From Desulfohalobiaceae bacterium (GTDB taxonomy: Bacteria > Desulfobacterota > Desulfovibrionia > Desulfovibrionales > Desulfothermaceae): 23,978 nt of DNA. Below the pieces are notes generated by a model. The model saw only the letters and a program-made list of their open reading frames with translations. It searched no databases and was not told the origin of the DNA. The stretch lies in contig JAIPER010000006.1 of assembly GCA_021737115.1 (NCBI GenBank), forward strand, positions 1-23,978, read 5' to 3'. Positions within the stretch are counted from its first letter, which is position 1. Every line of letters starts with the position of its first letter. Shown here in pieces: positions 13,316 through 20,856 of the stretch. The translations under genes and the position numbers were made by a program.

Positions 13316-14119
13316 ATGAGATTCGTAAAATCAAGCAGTTGGCTGCTTCTGGTCTGCCTGATTCTGGGGGCGATGCTGCAACCAGCTCTGGCCCAGGAAG
13401 AAGACCTGGAGCTGAGGCGCAGTCAAGTGATAGCCCAGTCCCAGAATCAACTTGATACCGCCCAGATCGCCCTGGAGGAGGCCCAGGCCGCTAAGGAGCG
13501 CCTCGCCGGCCGGCTTGAAACAACAGGCGAGAACGATCCCCAGAGGGAGGCCCTGGAGGCGGCCCTGGTAGCAGCCGAGGCTGCTGTACAGCAGGCTGAA
13601 TCTGCTTTTGAGCAGGTCCAGTCCAGTCACAACCAGGTCCTGACTTTGGCGGATCAAGCCGGCAGCGCCGCATCGGATACCGAAGCCGAAGCAGCCTTGG
13701 CCCTGGCCGAAGCCGCAGCCAGCAACGGCGAAATCTTCAGTACCAGCCTCTCCTACTCCCTGGAAGCGGTGGTCCAGTTCGAAGCCGGCAATCAGGCGGC
13801 TGGACAGGAATTGGCCGCATTGGCCCAAAGTTCCATGAAGGCCGGACAGGCCTCGCAGGATTCGCTGCAGCTGGGTATGAATAACCTGGACCAGAACAAT
13901 TTCCCGGCCGCGTCCGAGGCTGCCGAACAGGTCCTGGCCCAAAATCAGGCGACCACTTCACAGATCGGGACCCAGGTAGCCGGTGGTCCGGGGACGCTTC
14001 CCCAGACCGGACCGGCCGCTGCCGAGGGGCCGCCGCAGTTCAACTTTGGACCAACCGGATCCAGCGGCGGCGGACCTCCGACCGGTCAGGACCTGCCGCA
14101 GGCCAGCCTGTTTCGTTGA
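13316..14119 (+). CDS. Secreted alanine/glutamine-rich coiled-coil protein
   Basis: A 267-residue protein of no recognised family. It has a clear Sec signal peptide (MRFVKSSSWLLLVCLILGAM, cleavage likely after LALA or similar near residue 26). A long Ala/Glu/Gln-rich helical region follows (about 30-230), with two repeats of the type AEAAVQQAESAFEQVQSS / ALAEAAASNGE and predicted coiled coil. The C-terminal tail (about 235-267) is Gly/Pro-rich and low in complexity (PQTGPAAAEGPPQF, GSSGGGPPTGQ). The start is fixed by AGGAGG upstream. It lies between the C39-like peptidase and the outer-membrane barrel gene. A structural or matrix-associated periplasmic role is conceivable, but nothing specific is shown. 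Confidence 0.75.
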   Translation: MRFVKSSSWLLLVCLILGAMLQPALAQEEDLELRRSQVIAQSQNQLDTAQIALEEAQAAKERLAGRLETTGENDPQREALEAALVAAEAAVQQAESAFEQVQSSHNQVLTLADQAGSAASDTEAEAALALAEAAASNGEIFSTSLSYSLEAVVQFEAGNQAAGQELAALAQSSMKAGQASQDSLQLGMNNLDQNNFPAASEAAEQVLAQNQATTSQIGTQVAGGPGTLPQTGPAAAEGPPQFNFGPTGSSGGGPPTGQDLPQASLFR

Positions 14120-14233
14120 TGCTGCAGGGAGATTTTGGTGGTTCATTCGTAATTACAGAGCTCTTTATTAACTTCCAAATTCTGTTGGAAGGAGAGGACA
14201 TTTTTACTTTTGTTCACTTTTTTAAGAATTATA

Positions 14234-14560
14234 CCGCGCCCGTTCGAAGACTCACTTGAGTCACAGAGCTATCAGAGAGCAAAGAGGGAGAAATTCCAGA
14301 GATCAGTGATCAGACGTCAGTAGTCAGTAAGAGACGTCAGAAGGAAAAACTACCGTGTCGGAGAAAGGCAGGACACGGTCAAAAGAGCTCAGCCCTGGGG
14401 GCAATGAAGCAACCCGGTCGCCGAAGGCGATGCTGTTTTTGCCTGGGTGTTCTTCCTCTCACCCGGTCAAAAAGACACAATTATGCTCTTGCTCTTCTCG
14501 GCGTACTCCATAGCTCAAGCGAGTCTGCGAGCGGGCGCGAGGCATCTTATTTCTTGTAAT
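14234..14560 (+). repeat. CCGCGCCCG-bounded element, copy 1
   Basis: The left end CCGCGCCCGTTCGAAGACTC and the right end (reverse complement CTCGCGCCCGCTCGCAGACTC, at about 14520-14540) form imperfect terminal inverted repeats of about 27 bp. The interior (GGCAGGACACGG, CGCCGAAGGCGATGCTGTTT, AAAAGACACAATTATGCTCT) is nearly identical to copy 2 at 17321-17596, and similarity runs about 20 bases past the right repeat. This copy carries an extra heptamer tract (AGTGATC, AGACGTC, AGTAGTC; about 14306-14340) that copy 2 lacks. There is no transposase, so it is a non-autonomous, MITE-like candidate. The short frame starting MFFLSPGQKDT is found in both copies and is not considered a gene. Confidence 0.75.
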
Positions 14561-14640
14561 GACTTTTGCGAAAGCATATGCGTCCAATCACCGTTTCGTT
14601 CAGAGACTATTCAGGGCCAACTTCTGGTAAAGGAGGATTG

Positions 14641-15885
14641 ATGAAACATATAGCGACAATAGCCGCGGCTTTGTTCCTGGTGGTGCTCTTGTCTTTCCCG
14701 GATCCGGCCCTGCCCCAGGGCAATATCTCCCTGGGGCGGGTCCAAATCCATCCCGAGATCTCCTATCAAGGGACCTGGGACGACAATATCTTTCTGGACC
14801 ACACCGATGAGGAATCGGACTACCTGCATACGCTGAGCCCGGGCCTGGAACTGGAGTATCGCCGAGACGCCGAGAATTTTCTCCTGGCGGACGCCAGGGT
14901 GGACATCATCCGCTACAGTGATTTCTCGGAAAACGACTATGAAGAATACACCTTTGGAGGCCAGGGCCTCTACACCGCCCCCAGCGGGTTTTTCGCCGAA
15001 GTCAGGGAGCGGTTCGTGGACACCGAGGACCCGTACTCCACCCTGAACAACTTCCAGCTGGGCACCCCCCGGGTCAGGCGCTGGTACAACACCTCCGGGC
15101 TGACCCTGGGCCTGGATCTGGGCGGGCCCTGGACGCTTGAGACCAGCTATGACAACTACCACCTCGAGTACGATGAGTTCCGTGACCAGTGGCAGGACCG
15201 CAGCGATCACCGCTTCGAGGTCAGGTCCACCTACCGGGTGCTGCCCAAGACTTCGCTGCTTCTGATCTACAGGCTGCAGGACCAGTCCTACCCCAATCAG
15301 GACGATGTTGACGAGAACAACCAGGGCATCGATTCCAACACCTCCCAGGACAACCAGTACCATCAGGTCTTCACCGGGCTGACCTTCGACCCTACGGCCA
15401 AGATCACTGGGGAGCTCAAGCTGGGAGCGAGCAAGAAGGATTACGACAACGAGCGCAATCAGAACAACGTCGAGTTCAATGAAGATATCGAATGGACCGC
15501 GGAGACGAACCTGGTCTACCTCATGTCGCCCAAGACCCGTTTTCGGCTGGAGCTCATCCGCAATACCTATGAGTCCACGGACGTGGAAGCGGCCTCCTAT
15601 ACCAGCACCCGCTTCGGTCTGGGCGGGACTCAGGAACTGTTCAGAAGGGTTTCCCTGAATGCGGACCTGGCCTACATCTATGAGGACTACGAGACCGGAG
15701 CCGGGTTCCCGAGCCGGGAGGACGACGTCTATGTGGTCTCCCTGGGCCTCAACTACCAACTGCGAGCCTGGCTGGGCCTGGGCCTGGGCTATGTCTACGA
15801 GAACCGCTCCACGAGCAACGATCAATTCCAGGAAGAAGAGTACACTCACAACCAGGTCATGTGGACGATCACGGCCCGGTTCTAG
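14641..15885 (+). CDS. Outer-membrane beta-barrel protein
   Basis: A 414-residue protein with a Sec signal peptide (about 1-25, ending near LPQG) and alternating amphipathic strands across the whole mature part (for example GLELEYRRDAENFLLADARV, TSLLLIYRLQDQSY, GELKLGASKKDY). It ends in TITARF, with the terminal phenylalanine typical of barrel proteins recognised by the Bam machinery. It resembles the 'putative beta-barrel porin 2' group, which is often found in exopolysaccharide loci next to Wza- and Wzc-type genes and may help glycan export or anchoring. The start at 14641 has AAGGAGG six bases upstream, which is better than the frame extension from 14566. It is separated from the Wza-type gene by 259 bases that include a short heptamer tract. 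Confidence 0.85.
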   Translation: MKHIATIAAALFLVVLLSFPDPALPQGNISLGRVQIHPEISYQGTWDDNIFLDHTDEESDYLHTLSPGLELEYRRDAENFLLADARVDIIRYSDFSENDYEEYTFGGQGLYTAPSGFFAEVRERFVDTEDPYSTLNNFQLGTPRVRRWYNTSGLTLGLDLGGPWTLETSYDNYHLEYDEFRDQWQDRSDHRFEVRSTYRVLPKTSLLLIYRLQDQSYPNQDDVDENNQGIDSNTSQDNQYHQVFTGLTFDPTAKITGELKLGASKKDYDNERNQNNVEFNEDIEWTAETNLVYLMSPKTRFRLELIRNTYESTDVEAASYTSTRFGLGGTQELFRRVSLNADLAYIYEDYETGAGFPSREDDVYVVSLGLNYQLRAWLGLGLGYVYENRSTSNDQFQEEEYTHNQVMWTITARF

Positions 15886-16144
15886 CTGTTAAGCTAAATT
15901 TAAGACAAGGCACAGTCGATACAGTCTGAGGCAGAGCCGAGGATAGAGAGGATGCGGCTGCAAAAAAACCTTTTTACAGCCGCCAGTGGTCAGAAGTCAG
16001 TGGTCAGAGGTCAGTAAATCCAAAGAATTACAGGAACAAAAAATCGCTTGAAGCGTTCACTCAAGACTTTTTGCAGATGCGCCAGAGAGACCAAATAAGT
16101 ATTTTCAATTTCAACTCCCAGAACAGGTTTACAGACGAATCACC
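15886..16144 (+). repeat. Intergenic gap with heptamer tract
   Basis: AGTGGTC, AGAAGTC, AGTGGTC and AGAGGTC units run at about 15984-16013 with a 7-bp period. The rest of the gap shows no gene; no strong ribosome-binding site or terminator was seen before the Wza-type gene. Confidence 0.7.
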
Positions 16145-17209
16145 ATGACCAGTCATCAATCAAACGCACGCCTTGTGGCCCACGTCATCCTCTTTTGCCT
16201 CCTCACGCTTTTCTACGCTTGCGCTGCCCAGGGGCCGACCACGGTGGTTTCTTCGGCCGGTTCCGGCCTGGAAGAGCTGCCTGCAGAAGAGCAAGCCAGG
16301 GTGGAGAAGATTATCGAGAATCGGGAGGGAACGGCAACTGCTTCCGCCTTGCCGGAAGGCTTTGAACAGGCCCAAAGCATCCCGGCCCGGGATTACGTCA
16401 AGAGCAGACACATCAGCCGGGAGACCGGTCCGGAGGAATATCTGGTCGGGCCGGAGGATGTCCTAAAAATCGATGTCTTTGAAGAGAAGGACCTGTCCAG
16501 GGAGGCGGTCAAGGTGACCTCTGAAGGGCTGATTCACTTTCCCCTTATCGGCCGGGTCAAGGTGGCCGGGCTGAATTCCTCGGAGATCGAGGACCTGCTG
16601 GCAGCCAGGCTGGCTCATGAACAGTACCTGGTGGATCCGCACCTCTCGGTCTCGGTCCGGGAGTACCTGAGCAAGGAGGTCCTGGTCCTGGGCGCGGTCC
16701 AGAGTCCGGGCCGCTACTACCTCAAGGGGGTGGAGACCCTGCTGGATCTCGTATCCCGAGCCGGGGGAGTGGATTTTTCCAAAGGCGGGCACCGGGTGAC
16801 CATCATCCGGGAAGAAGCGGTGAGCCAGGACCAGGGCCGGAAGATCGCGGTGAATATCAATCTGCGGCGTCTACTGGATGGCTTTGATCAGTACGCCAAT
16901 CTCAAGCTCCAGGCAGGGGATGTGATCTTCGTGCCCAAGGCGGAAAAGATCTACGTCATGGGCCAGGTCCAGCAGCCCGGGGACTACGTGCTCACGGACA
17001 AGAGAATCACCCTGGTGGAGGCCATAAGCATGGCCGGGGGATTTACGAGGATCGCGGCCCCGAACCGGACCAAGATCATCCGGGTGCAAAACGGGCAGAA
17101 AACAGTGATCCAGGTCCGGGTCGACGACCTGACCCAGGATAAGGCCACGGCCCAGAGCCTGACCCTGAAGCCCAACGACATCATTATCGTGCCCGAGAGC
17201 TTCTTCTGA
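16145..17209 (+). CDS. Wza-type polysaccharide export lipoprotein
   Basis: A 354-residue outer-membrane export protein. The N-terminal signal ends in LFYAC with Cys26 as the likely lipidated residue. A linker precedes the polysaccharide export domain (about 96-185: GPEEYLVGPEDVLKIDVFEE, GLIHFPLIGRVKVAGLNSSE, YLVDPHLSVSVREY). Two SLBB domains follow (about 187-260, VLVLGAVQSPGRYYLKG; about 270-350, IYVMGQVQQPGDYVL). The protein is expected to form the outer-membrane channel that receives glycan from the Wzc-type copolymerase encoded downstream. No ribosome-binding site is strong at the ATG. It is somewhat short of the C-terminal helix that seals E. coli Wza in the membrane: the protein ends right after IIVPESFF, so barrel formation may rely on the neighbouring beta-barrel protein. 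Confidence 0.9.
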   Translation: MTSHQSNARLVAHVILFCLLTLFYACAAQGPTTVVSSAGSGLEELPAEEQARVEKIIENREGTATASALPEGFEQAQSIPARDYVKSRHISRETGPEEYLVGPEDVLKIDVFEEKDLSREAVKVTSEGLIHFPLIGRVKVAGLNSSEIEDLLAARLAHEQYLVDPHLSVSVREYLSKEVLVLGAVQSPGRYYLKGVETLLDLVSRAGGVDFSKGGHRVTIIREEAVSQDQGRKIAVNINLRRLLDGFDQYANLKLQAGDVIFVPKAEKIYVMGQVQQPGDYVLTDKRITLVEAISMAGGFTRIAAPNRTKIIRVQNGQKTVIQVRVDDLTQDKATAQSLTLKPNDIIIVPESFF

Positions 17210-17212
17210 TGC

Positions 17213-17232
17213 CGTTTTCGAAGACGAAAACG
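17213..17232 (+). other. Perfect hairpin after the Wza-type gene
   Basis: CGTTTTCG-AAGA-CGAAAACG forms an 8-bp stem three bases after the stop codon. No T-tract follows, so it is not a classical intrinsic terminator. It could stabilise or attenuate the transcript between the Wza- and Wzc-type genes. Confidence 0.5.
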
Positions 17233-17320
17233 ACATATGTCTCGAAAATCGGTAGTCCTCCGCGGATACTTTGCTTTACTTTTGATGCGCTAAAGAAAAA
17301 AAGGATGGAAGAAATTTGTT

Positions 17321-17596
17321 CCGCGCCCGCTTCGCTTGAGTCACAGAGCTTTCAGAGAGTACAGAGGGAGAAGAGGTCTCTTTTTGTCCGTGTCGGATAA
17401 AGGCAGGACACGGACAAAAGGGCTCAGCCCTGCGGGCAATGAAGCAACCTGGTCGCCGAAGGCGATGCTGTTTTTGCCAGGGTGTTCTTCCTCTCACCCG
17501 GGCAAAAAGACACAATTATGCTCTTGCTCTTCTCGGCGTACTCCATAGCTCAAGCGAGTCTGCGAGCGGGCGCGGGGCATCTTATTTCATGTAACG
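17321..17596 (+). repeat. CCGCGCCCG-bounded element, copy 2
   Basis: The left end CCGCGCCCGCTTCGCTTGAG and the right end CGAGCGGGCGCGG (17563-17575) are inverted. The sequence inside, and the following GGCATCTTATTTCATGTAA, matches copy 1 at 14234-14560. The left repeat has lost a few bases relative to copy 1. Both copies lie in the same orientation on either side of the barrel/Wza gene pair. Confidence 0.75.
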
Positions 17597-17860
17597 AATG
17601 TCCAATTTTGCTGACACCAATGCATAATGTAGATTATTTTAATTGGTTAAACCAATACAAATTCAGCATCTTACGAAGTCAGAAATCAAGATAGATGAAT
17701 CTGTTTTTCGGGCAGTTTCGTGGGCGAGACGCAGTTTTTTTTTAACCAAATACTGATCCAATGGTGTTCTTTTTTTGACAAAGCCGCCGCATCAAGAACT
17801 TGGCTTCTGTGGATCAAAAATGCAGGTTGGATCAGTATCAAGCAGTAGACAGCGGTGAAT
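17597..17860 (+). other. A/T-rich intergenic region upstream of the Wzc-type gene
   Basis: No gene seen. The palindrome ATTGGTTAAACCAAT (17642-17656) is a candidate operator or hairpin, and runs of T occur at 17737-17745 and 17772-17778. This relatively long, A/T-rich leader could hold an internal promoter, but no convincing -35/-10 pair or GG-N10-GC was found. Confidence 0.4.
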
Positions 17861-20113
17861 ATGGTGGAACAGGATACCAACCAACACGAACAGGAAGTCC
17901 ATCTCCTGGATTACGTCCGGGTGCTGCGCAAGCGGAAATGGATCATTGTGACCTGCTTTGTCCTGGTGGTCATGGTCACGGCCTACGCCACCCTGACCCA
18001 GACCCCGATCTATCGGGCGACCACGAAGATCGTCATCGAGAAGAAGAATCCGAACGTGGTCTCGGTGGAAGAGGTCTTTGCCATGGATGCGACAAGCACG
18101 GACTACTATCAGACCCAGTACGAGATCCTCAAGAGCCGGACCATTGCCAGGGGGGTCGTCGAACGGCTGGATCTCGAGAACAGCCAGGCCTTCAACCCGC
18201 CGCCCAAGGACGATCCCGTTTCCAGAGGCAAACGCTATGTGGCCGGACTGTTGACCGATCTCAAAGAACAGGTGGTCTCCTTTGTCTTCCCCAGCTCCGG
18301 GGAAGCCGGCGGAGTACGGTATCCGGTCAGCGACGTCCAGGACGGGATCGAGGAGCGGGAGAGTGCCCTCATCAACAGGTTTCTGGGGTCCTTGTCCATC
18401 GAGCCGGTGCGCGAGACCCGCATGGTCCAGATCCATTTTGACTCCCCCTCGCCGGTCCTGGCGGCCAGGGTTGCTGACAGCGTGGCCCGGGTCTATATGG
18501 ATCAGAACTTGGAGACCAAGATGAAGACCATCAAGCACGCTGTGCAGTGGCTCAAGGAGCGGCTGGAGGAAGAACGGCTCAAGGTGGAAGCGGCCCAGAA
18601 GGATTTCCTCAAATACCGCGAACTGCAGGGGATCATCACCGATATCTCCCCGGAGACGGAAACGGTCAGGGCCCAGAAGCTGGCCGGTCTGAAGGACAAA
18701 ATCGTTGAGGCCGAGACGGACCGCATCGAGGCCGAGAGCAAGTATACCCAGGCCCGAAAGGCCCTGGAAAACGGCATCGGGGTGGGATCGATCCCTTCCA
18801 TTGCTACCAATCAGGTCATTTCCTCGATCAAGGACTCGGAGATGGAGCTCTCCTCCAGGTTGTCCGAGCTCTCGGAAAAATACGGCGCCAAACACCCCAG
18901 GATCATTGCCCTTAAAGGTCAGCTGGCGGAACTGAAAAGACGCAAGCAGAACGAAGTCAAGAAACTGGTGCAGTCCCTCAAACACCAATACGAGACCGCC
19001 CTGTCCAGGGAACGCTCTTTGAAGTCCACCCTGGGGGAAGAGGAACGAAAGGCCATTGAGATGAACAGGAAGGGGGTGCAGTACGGGGTCTTGAAACGCA
19101 AGGCCGAGACCGCCAAGGAGATGTACGATCTCCTGGTCAAGCGCTTCAAGGAGGCCTCCCTGACCGAGGACATCAAGACCGTCAACGTCCGGGTGGTGGA
19201 TCCGGCCGAAACGCCCAGGTCCCCCATTAAGCCTGAAAAGAAGCGGAATATGCTCCTGGCCATGGTTCTCGGCCTCTTCCTCGGTGGGGGCCTGGCCTTT
19301 TTCAGCGAATACCTGGACGATACCCTGAAGACCCCGGAGGAGGTCAAGAGCCTCATCGGGCTGCCCTTTCTGGGCATGATCCCCAAGATCAAAAAGAGCC
19401 AGGAAAGCATTGAACTGACCGTCAAAAACGATCCCAAGTCCATGGCCAGCGAGGCCTTCCGCAGCCTGCGGACCAATGTCCTCTTTTCCTCTGCGGATCA
19501 GACGCCCAGGGTGCTCCTTATCAGCAGCTCCCTGCCGGAAGAGGGCAAGACCTCCACTGCGGTCAACCTGGCCACGGCCATGGCCCAGGCCGGCTCGAAG
19601 ACGGTCCTGCTGGGCTGCGACATGCGCAAGCCCACAGTGCATAAGGTCTTCGGTTTTTCCAGGGAAGAGGGTTTATCCAATTGCCTGACCGGGTCCCTCG
19701 AGGTGGGCCAGGCCTGTCTGCCCACCGGGGTGGACAACCTGGATCTGATCCCCTCGGGGCCGATACCGCCCAACCCGTCCGAGCTTTTAGGCTCCCAGGG
19801 CATGAGCGGCCTCCTGGAGACCCTCAAAGAGAACTATGAGCGCATCGTCATCGACTCCCCGCCCCTGACCGCGGTGACAGACGCCAGCCTCCTGGCCCAG
19901 AAGGCCGACGGGGTGATCCTGGTGGTCCGGGCCTTCGTGACCTCCAAGCAGGCGGTCAAGGCAGGACTGGAGCAGCTTCGAAACGTGGGGGCCAAGATCC
20001 TGGGCGTGGCCTTCAACTCCATCGACATGGACAAGGAAGGGGCCTACTACTCCTCCTACTACTATGCGGCTGACGGGAAGAAGAAGCGAAAAAAAAGGGG
20101 AAAGGCGGCTTGA
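17861..20113 (+). CDS. Wzc-type copolymerase fused to BY-kinase
   Basis: A 750-residue inner-membrane protein controlling chain length and export. Residues 10-100 form a Wzz-type domain with the first membrane helix (27-46). A long coiled-coil periplasmic region follows (about 220-430), then a GNVR-like segment, the PRSPIKPEKKRN turn and a second helix (463-481). The cytoplasmic bacterial tyrosine kinase has Walker A LPEEGKTST (Lys563), Walker B IVIDSPP (Asp665), the oligomerisation segment EAFRSLRTN and a C-terminal tyrosine cluster YYSSYYY (729-735). The Walker A' motif reads LLGCDMRKP, with Gly585 where the first Asp of D-x-D usually stands; similar G-x-D forms occur in some relatives. The start is uncertain (ATG 17861 or GTG 17855). 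It pairs with the Wza-type lipoprotein and the CpsB-type phosphatase nearby. The stop codon lies at the first base of a heptamer array. Confidence 0.9.
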   Translation: MVEQDTNQHEQEVHLLDYVRVLRKRKWIIVTCFVLVVMVTAYATLTQTPIYRATTKIVIEKKNPNVVSVEEVFAMDATSTDYYQTQYEILKSRTIARGVVERLDLENSQAFNPPPKDDPVSRGKRYVAGLLTDLKEQVVSFVFPSSGEAGGVRYPVSDVQDGIEERESALINRFLGSLSIEPVRETRMVQIHFDSPSPVLAARVADSVARVYMDQNLETKMKTIKHAVQWLKERLEEERLKVEAAQKDFLKYRELQGIITDISPETETVRAQKLAGLKDKIVEAETDRIEAESKYTQARKALENGIGVGSIPSIATNQVISSIKDSEMELSSRLSELSEKYGAKHPRIIALKGQLAELKRRKQNEVKKLVQSLKHQYETALSRERSLKSTLGEEERKAIEMNRKGVQYGVLKRKAETAKEMYDLLVKRFKEASLTEDIKTVNVRVVDPAETPRSPIKPEKKRNMLLAMVLGLFLGGGLAFFSEYLDDTLKTPEEVKSLIGLPFLGMIPKIKKSQESIELTVKNDPKSMASEAFRSLRTNVLFSSADQTPRVLLISSSLPEEGKTSTAVNLATAMAQAGSKTVLLGCDMRKPTVHKVFGFSREEGLSNCLTGSLEVGQACLPTGVDNLDLIPSGPIPPNPSELLGSQGMSGLLETLKENYERIVIDSPPLTAVTDASLLAQKADGVILVVRAFVTSKQAVKAGLEQLRNVGAKILGVAFNSIDMDKEGAYYSSYYYAADGKKKRKKRGKAA

Positions 20114-20262
20114 TCAGTGGTCAGTGGTCGGTGGTCGGTGGTCGGTGGTCGGTGGTCGGTGGTCGGTGGACGGTGGCCTGTGGTCGGTGGTCGGTGGACG
20201 GTGGTCGGTGGACGGTGGACGGTGGACGGTGGACGGTGGCCTGTGGTCGGTGGTCGGTGGTT
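20112..20262 (+). repeat. Left heptamer array of the S23 cassette
   Basis: About 21 units, GGTCAGT then mainly GGTCGGT and GGACGGT with two GGCCTGT, in strict 7-bp register. The array starts in the stop codon of the Wzc-type gene. Its inverted counterpart is at 20693-20853. Confidence 0.95.
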
Positions 20263-20307
20263 CTTTTTCCCTAAAAATTCAGTCGCTAACAGCTGAAAGG
20301 AGAAAAA

Positions 20308-20706
20308 ATGGTTGCCAAGTCGGCTAAGGATTTAAGAGTGTATCAGAAGGCATATGCTTTGGCTATGGAGATATTTGTAATCAGCAAAGCCTGGCCGAAA
20401 GAAGAAACCTATGCTTTGACGGATCAAGTCAGGAGATCTGCACGTTCGGTTTGTTCAAATTTACGAGAAGCTTGGTCTAAGCGGCTTTATGAAGCTCACT
20501 TCGTAAGCAAACTGACTGATGTTGATGCAGAAAATAATGAAACAGATACCTGGCTCGATTTTGCAAAAGATTGTCAGTATCTCAGCATAGAGGATCATTC
20601 AAGGTTGACTCAGATGAATCGAGAGATCGGTGGGATGATTGGTACCATGCTGAAGTCAGCATCCAGTTTCATCATATCTGATGGAAAACCGTCCACTGAC
20701 TACTGA
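20308..20706 (+). CDS. S23 / four-helix-bundle protein
   Basis: A 132-residue protein of the four-helix-bundle family, named for ORFs found in 23S rRNA intervening sequences and also often stand-alone; it is structurally related to the Avd accessory protein of diversity-generating retroelements. Family marks: DLRVYQKAYALAMEIFVIS, WPKEETYALTDQVRRSARSV, SNLREAWSKR, a helix with FVSKLTDVDAENNETDTWLDFA, and a last helix around REIGGMIGTMLKS. AAAGGAG precedes the ATG. The final residues (PSTDY) and stop codon are encoded by the right heptamer array. Its molecular role is unknown, although a nucleic-acid or structural scaffold role is often supposed. It interrupts the otherwise usual wzc-cpsB order, and its A/T-richer, plainer codon usage differs from its neighbours, which is consistent with insertion. 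Confidence 0.85.
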   Translation: MVAKSAKDLRVYQKAYALAMEIFVISKAWPKEETYALTDQVRRSARSVCSNLREAWSKRLYEAHFVSKLTDVDAENNETDTWLDFAKDCQYLSIEDHSRLTQMNREIGGMIGTMLKSASSFIISDGKPSTDY

Positions 20707-20853
20707 CTACTGACCAATGACTACTGACTACTGACCACTGACTACTGACTACTGACCACTGACTACTGACTACTGACCACTGACTACTGACTACTGACCA
20801 CTGACTACTGACTACTGACCACTGACTACTGACTACTGACTACTGATTACTGA
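20693..20853 (-). repeat. Right heptamer array of the S23 cassette (inverted)
   Basis: About 23 units of GACTACT and GACCACT, mostly in 21-bp trios. The reverse complement is AGTAGTC/AGTGGTC, the same family as the left array but in opposite orientation. It runs up to three bases before the CpsB-type start codon, so arrays plus S23 ORF exactly fill the gap between the Wzc- and CpsB-type genes. Confidence 0.95.
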
Positions 20854-20856
20854 AAG

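Noticed and set aside
14447..14641. Small frame MFFLSPGQKDT..., also at 17482-17694
   Set aside because: It is present in both copies of a non-coding inverted-end element, has no ribosome-binding site, and its ends differ in each copy, so it is repeat translation.
14611..15849. 412-residue minus-strand open frame opposite the beta-barrel gene
   Set aside because: Shadow frame. The plus-strand product has a signal peptide, barrel strands and terminal Phe; the antisense product has none of the marks of a real protein.
17792..19642. 616-residue minus-strand open frame opposite the Wzc-type gene
   Set aside because: It is an antisense shadow of a GC-rich coding strand; its composition is low-complexity and no domain is recognisable, while the plus strand encodes a textbook Wzc/BY-kinase.
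20308..20706. Diversity-generating retroelement, since S23 resembles Avd
   Set aside because: No reverse transcriptase and no template/variable repeat pair with adenine-specific differences were seen in the window.
20112..20853. CRISPR array possibility for the regular repeats
   Set aside because: The units are 7 bp, contiguous and without unique spacers, and no cas genes are present.
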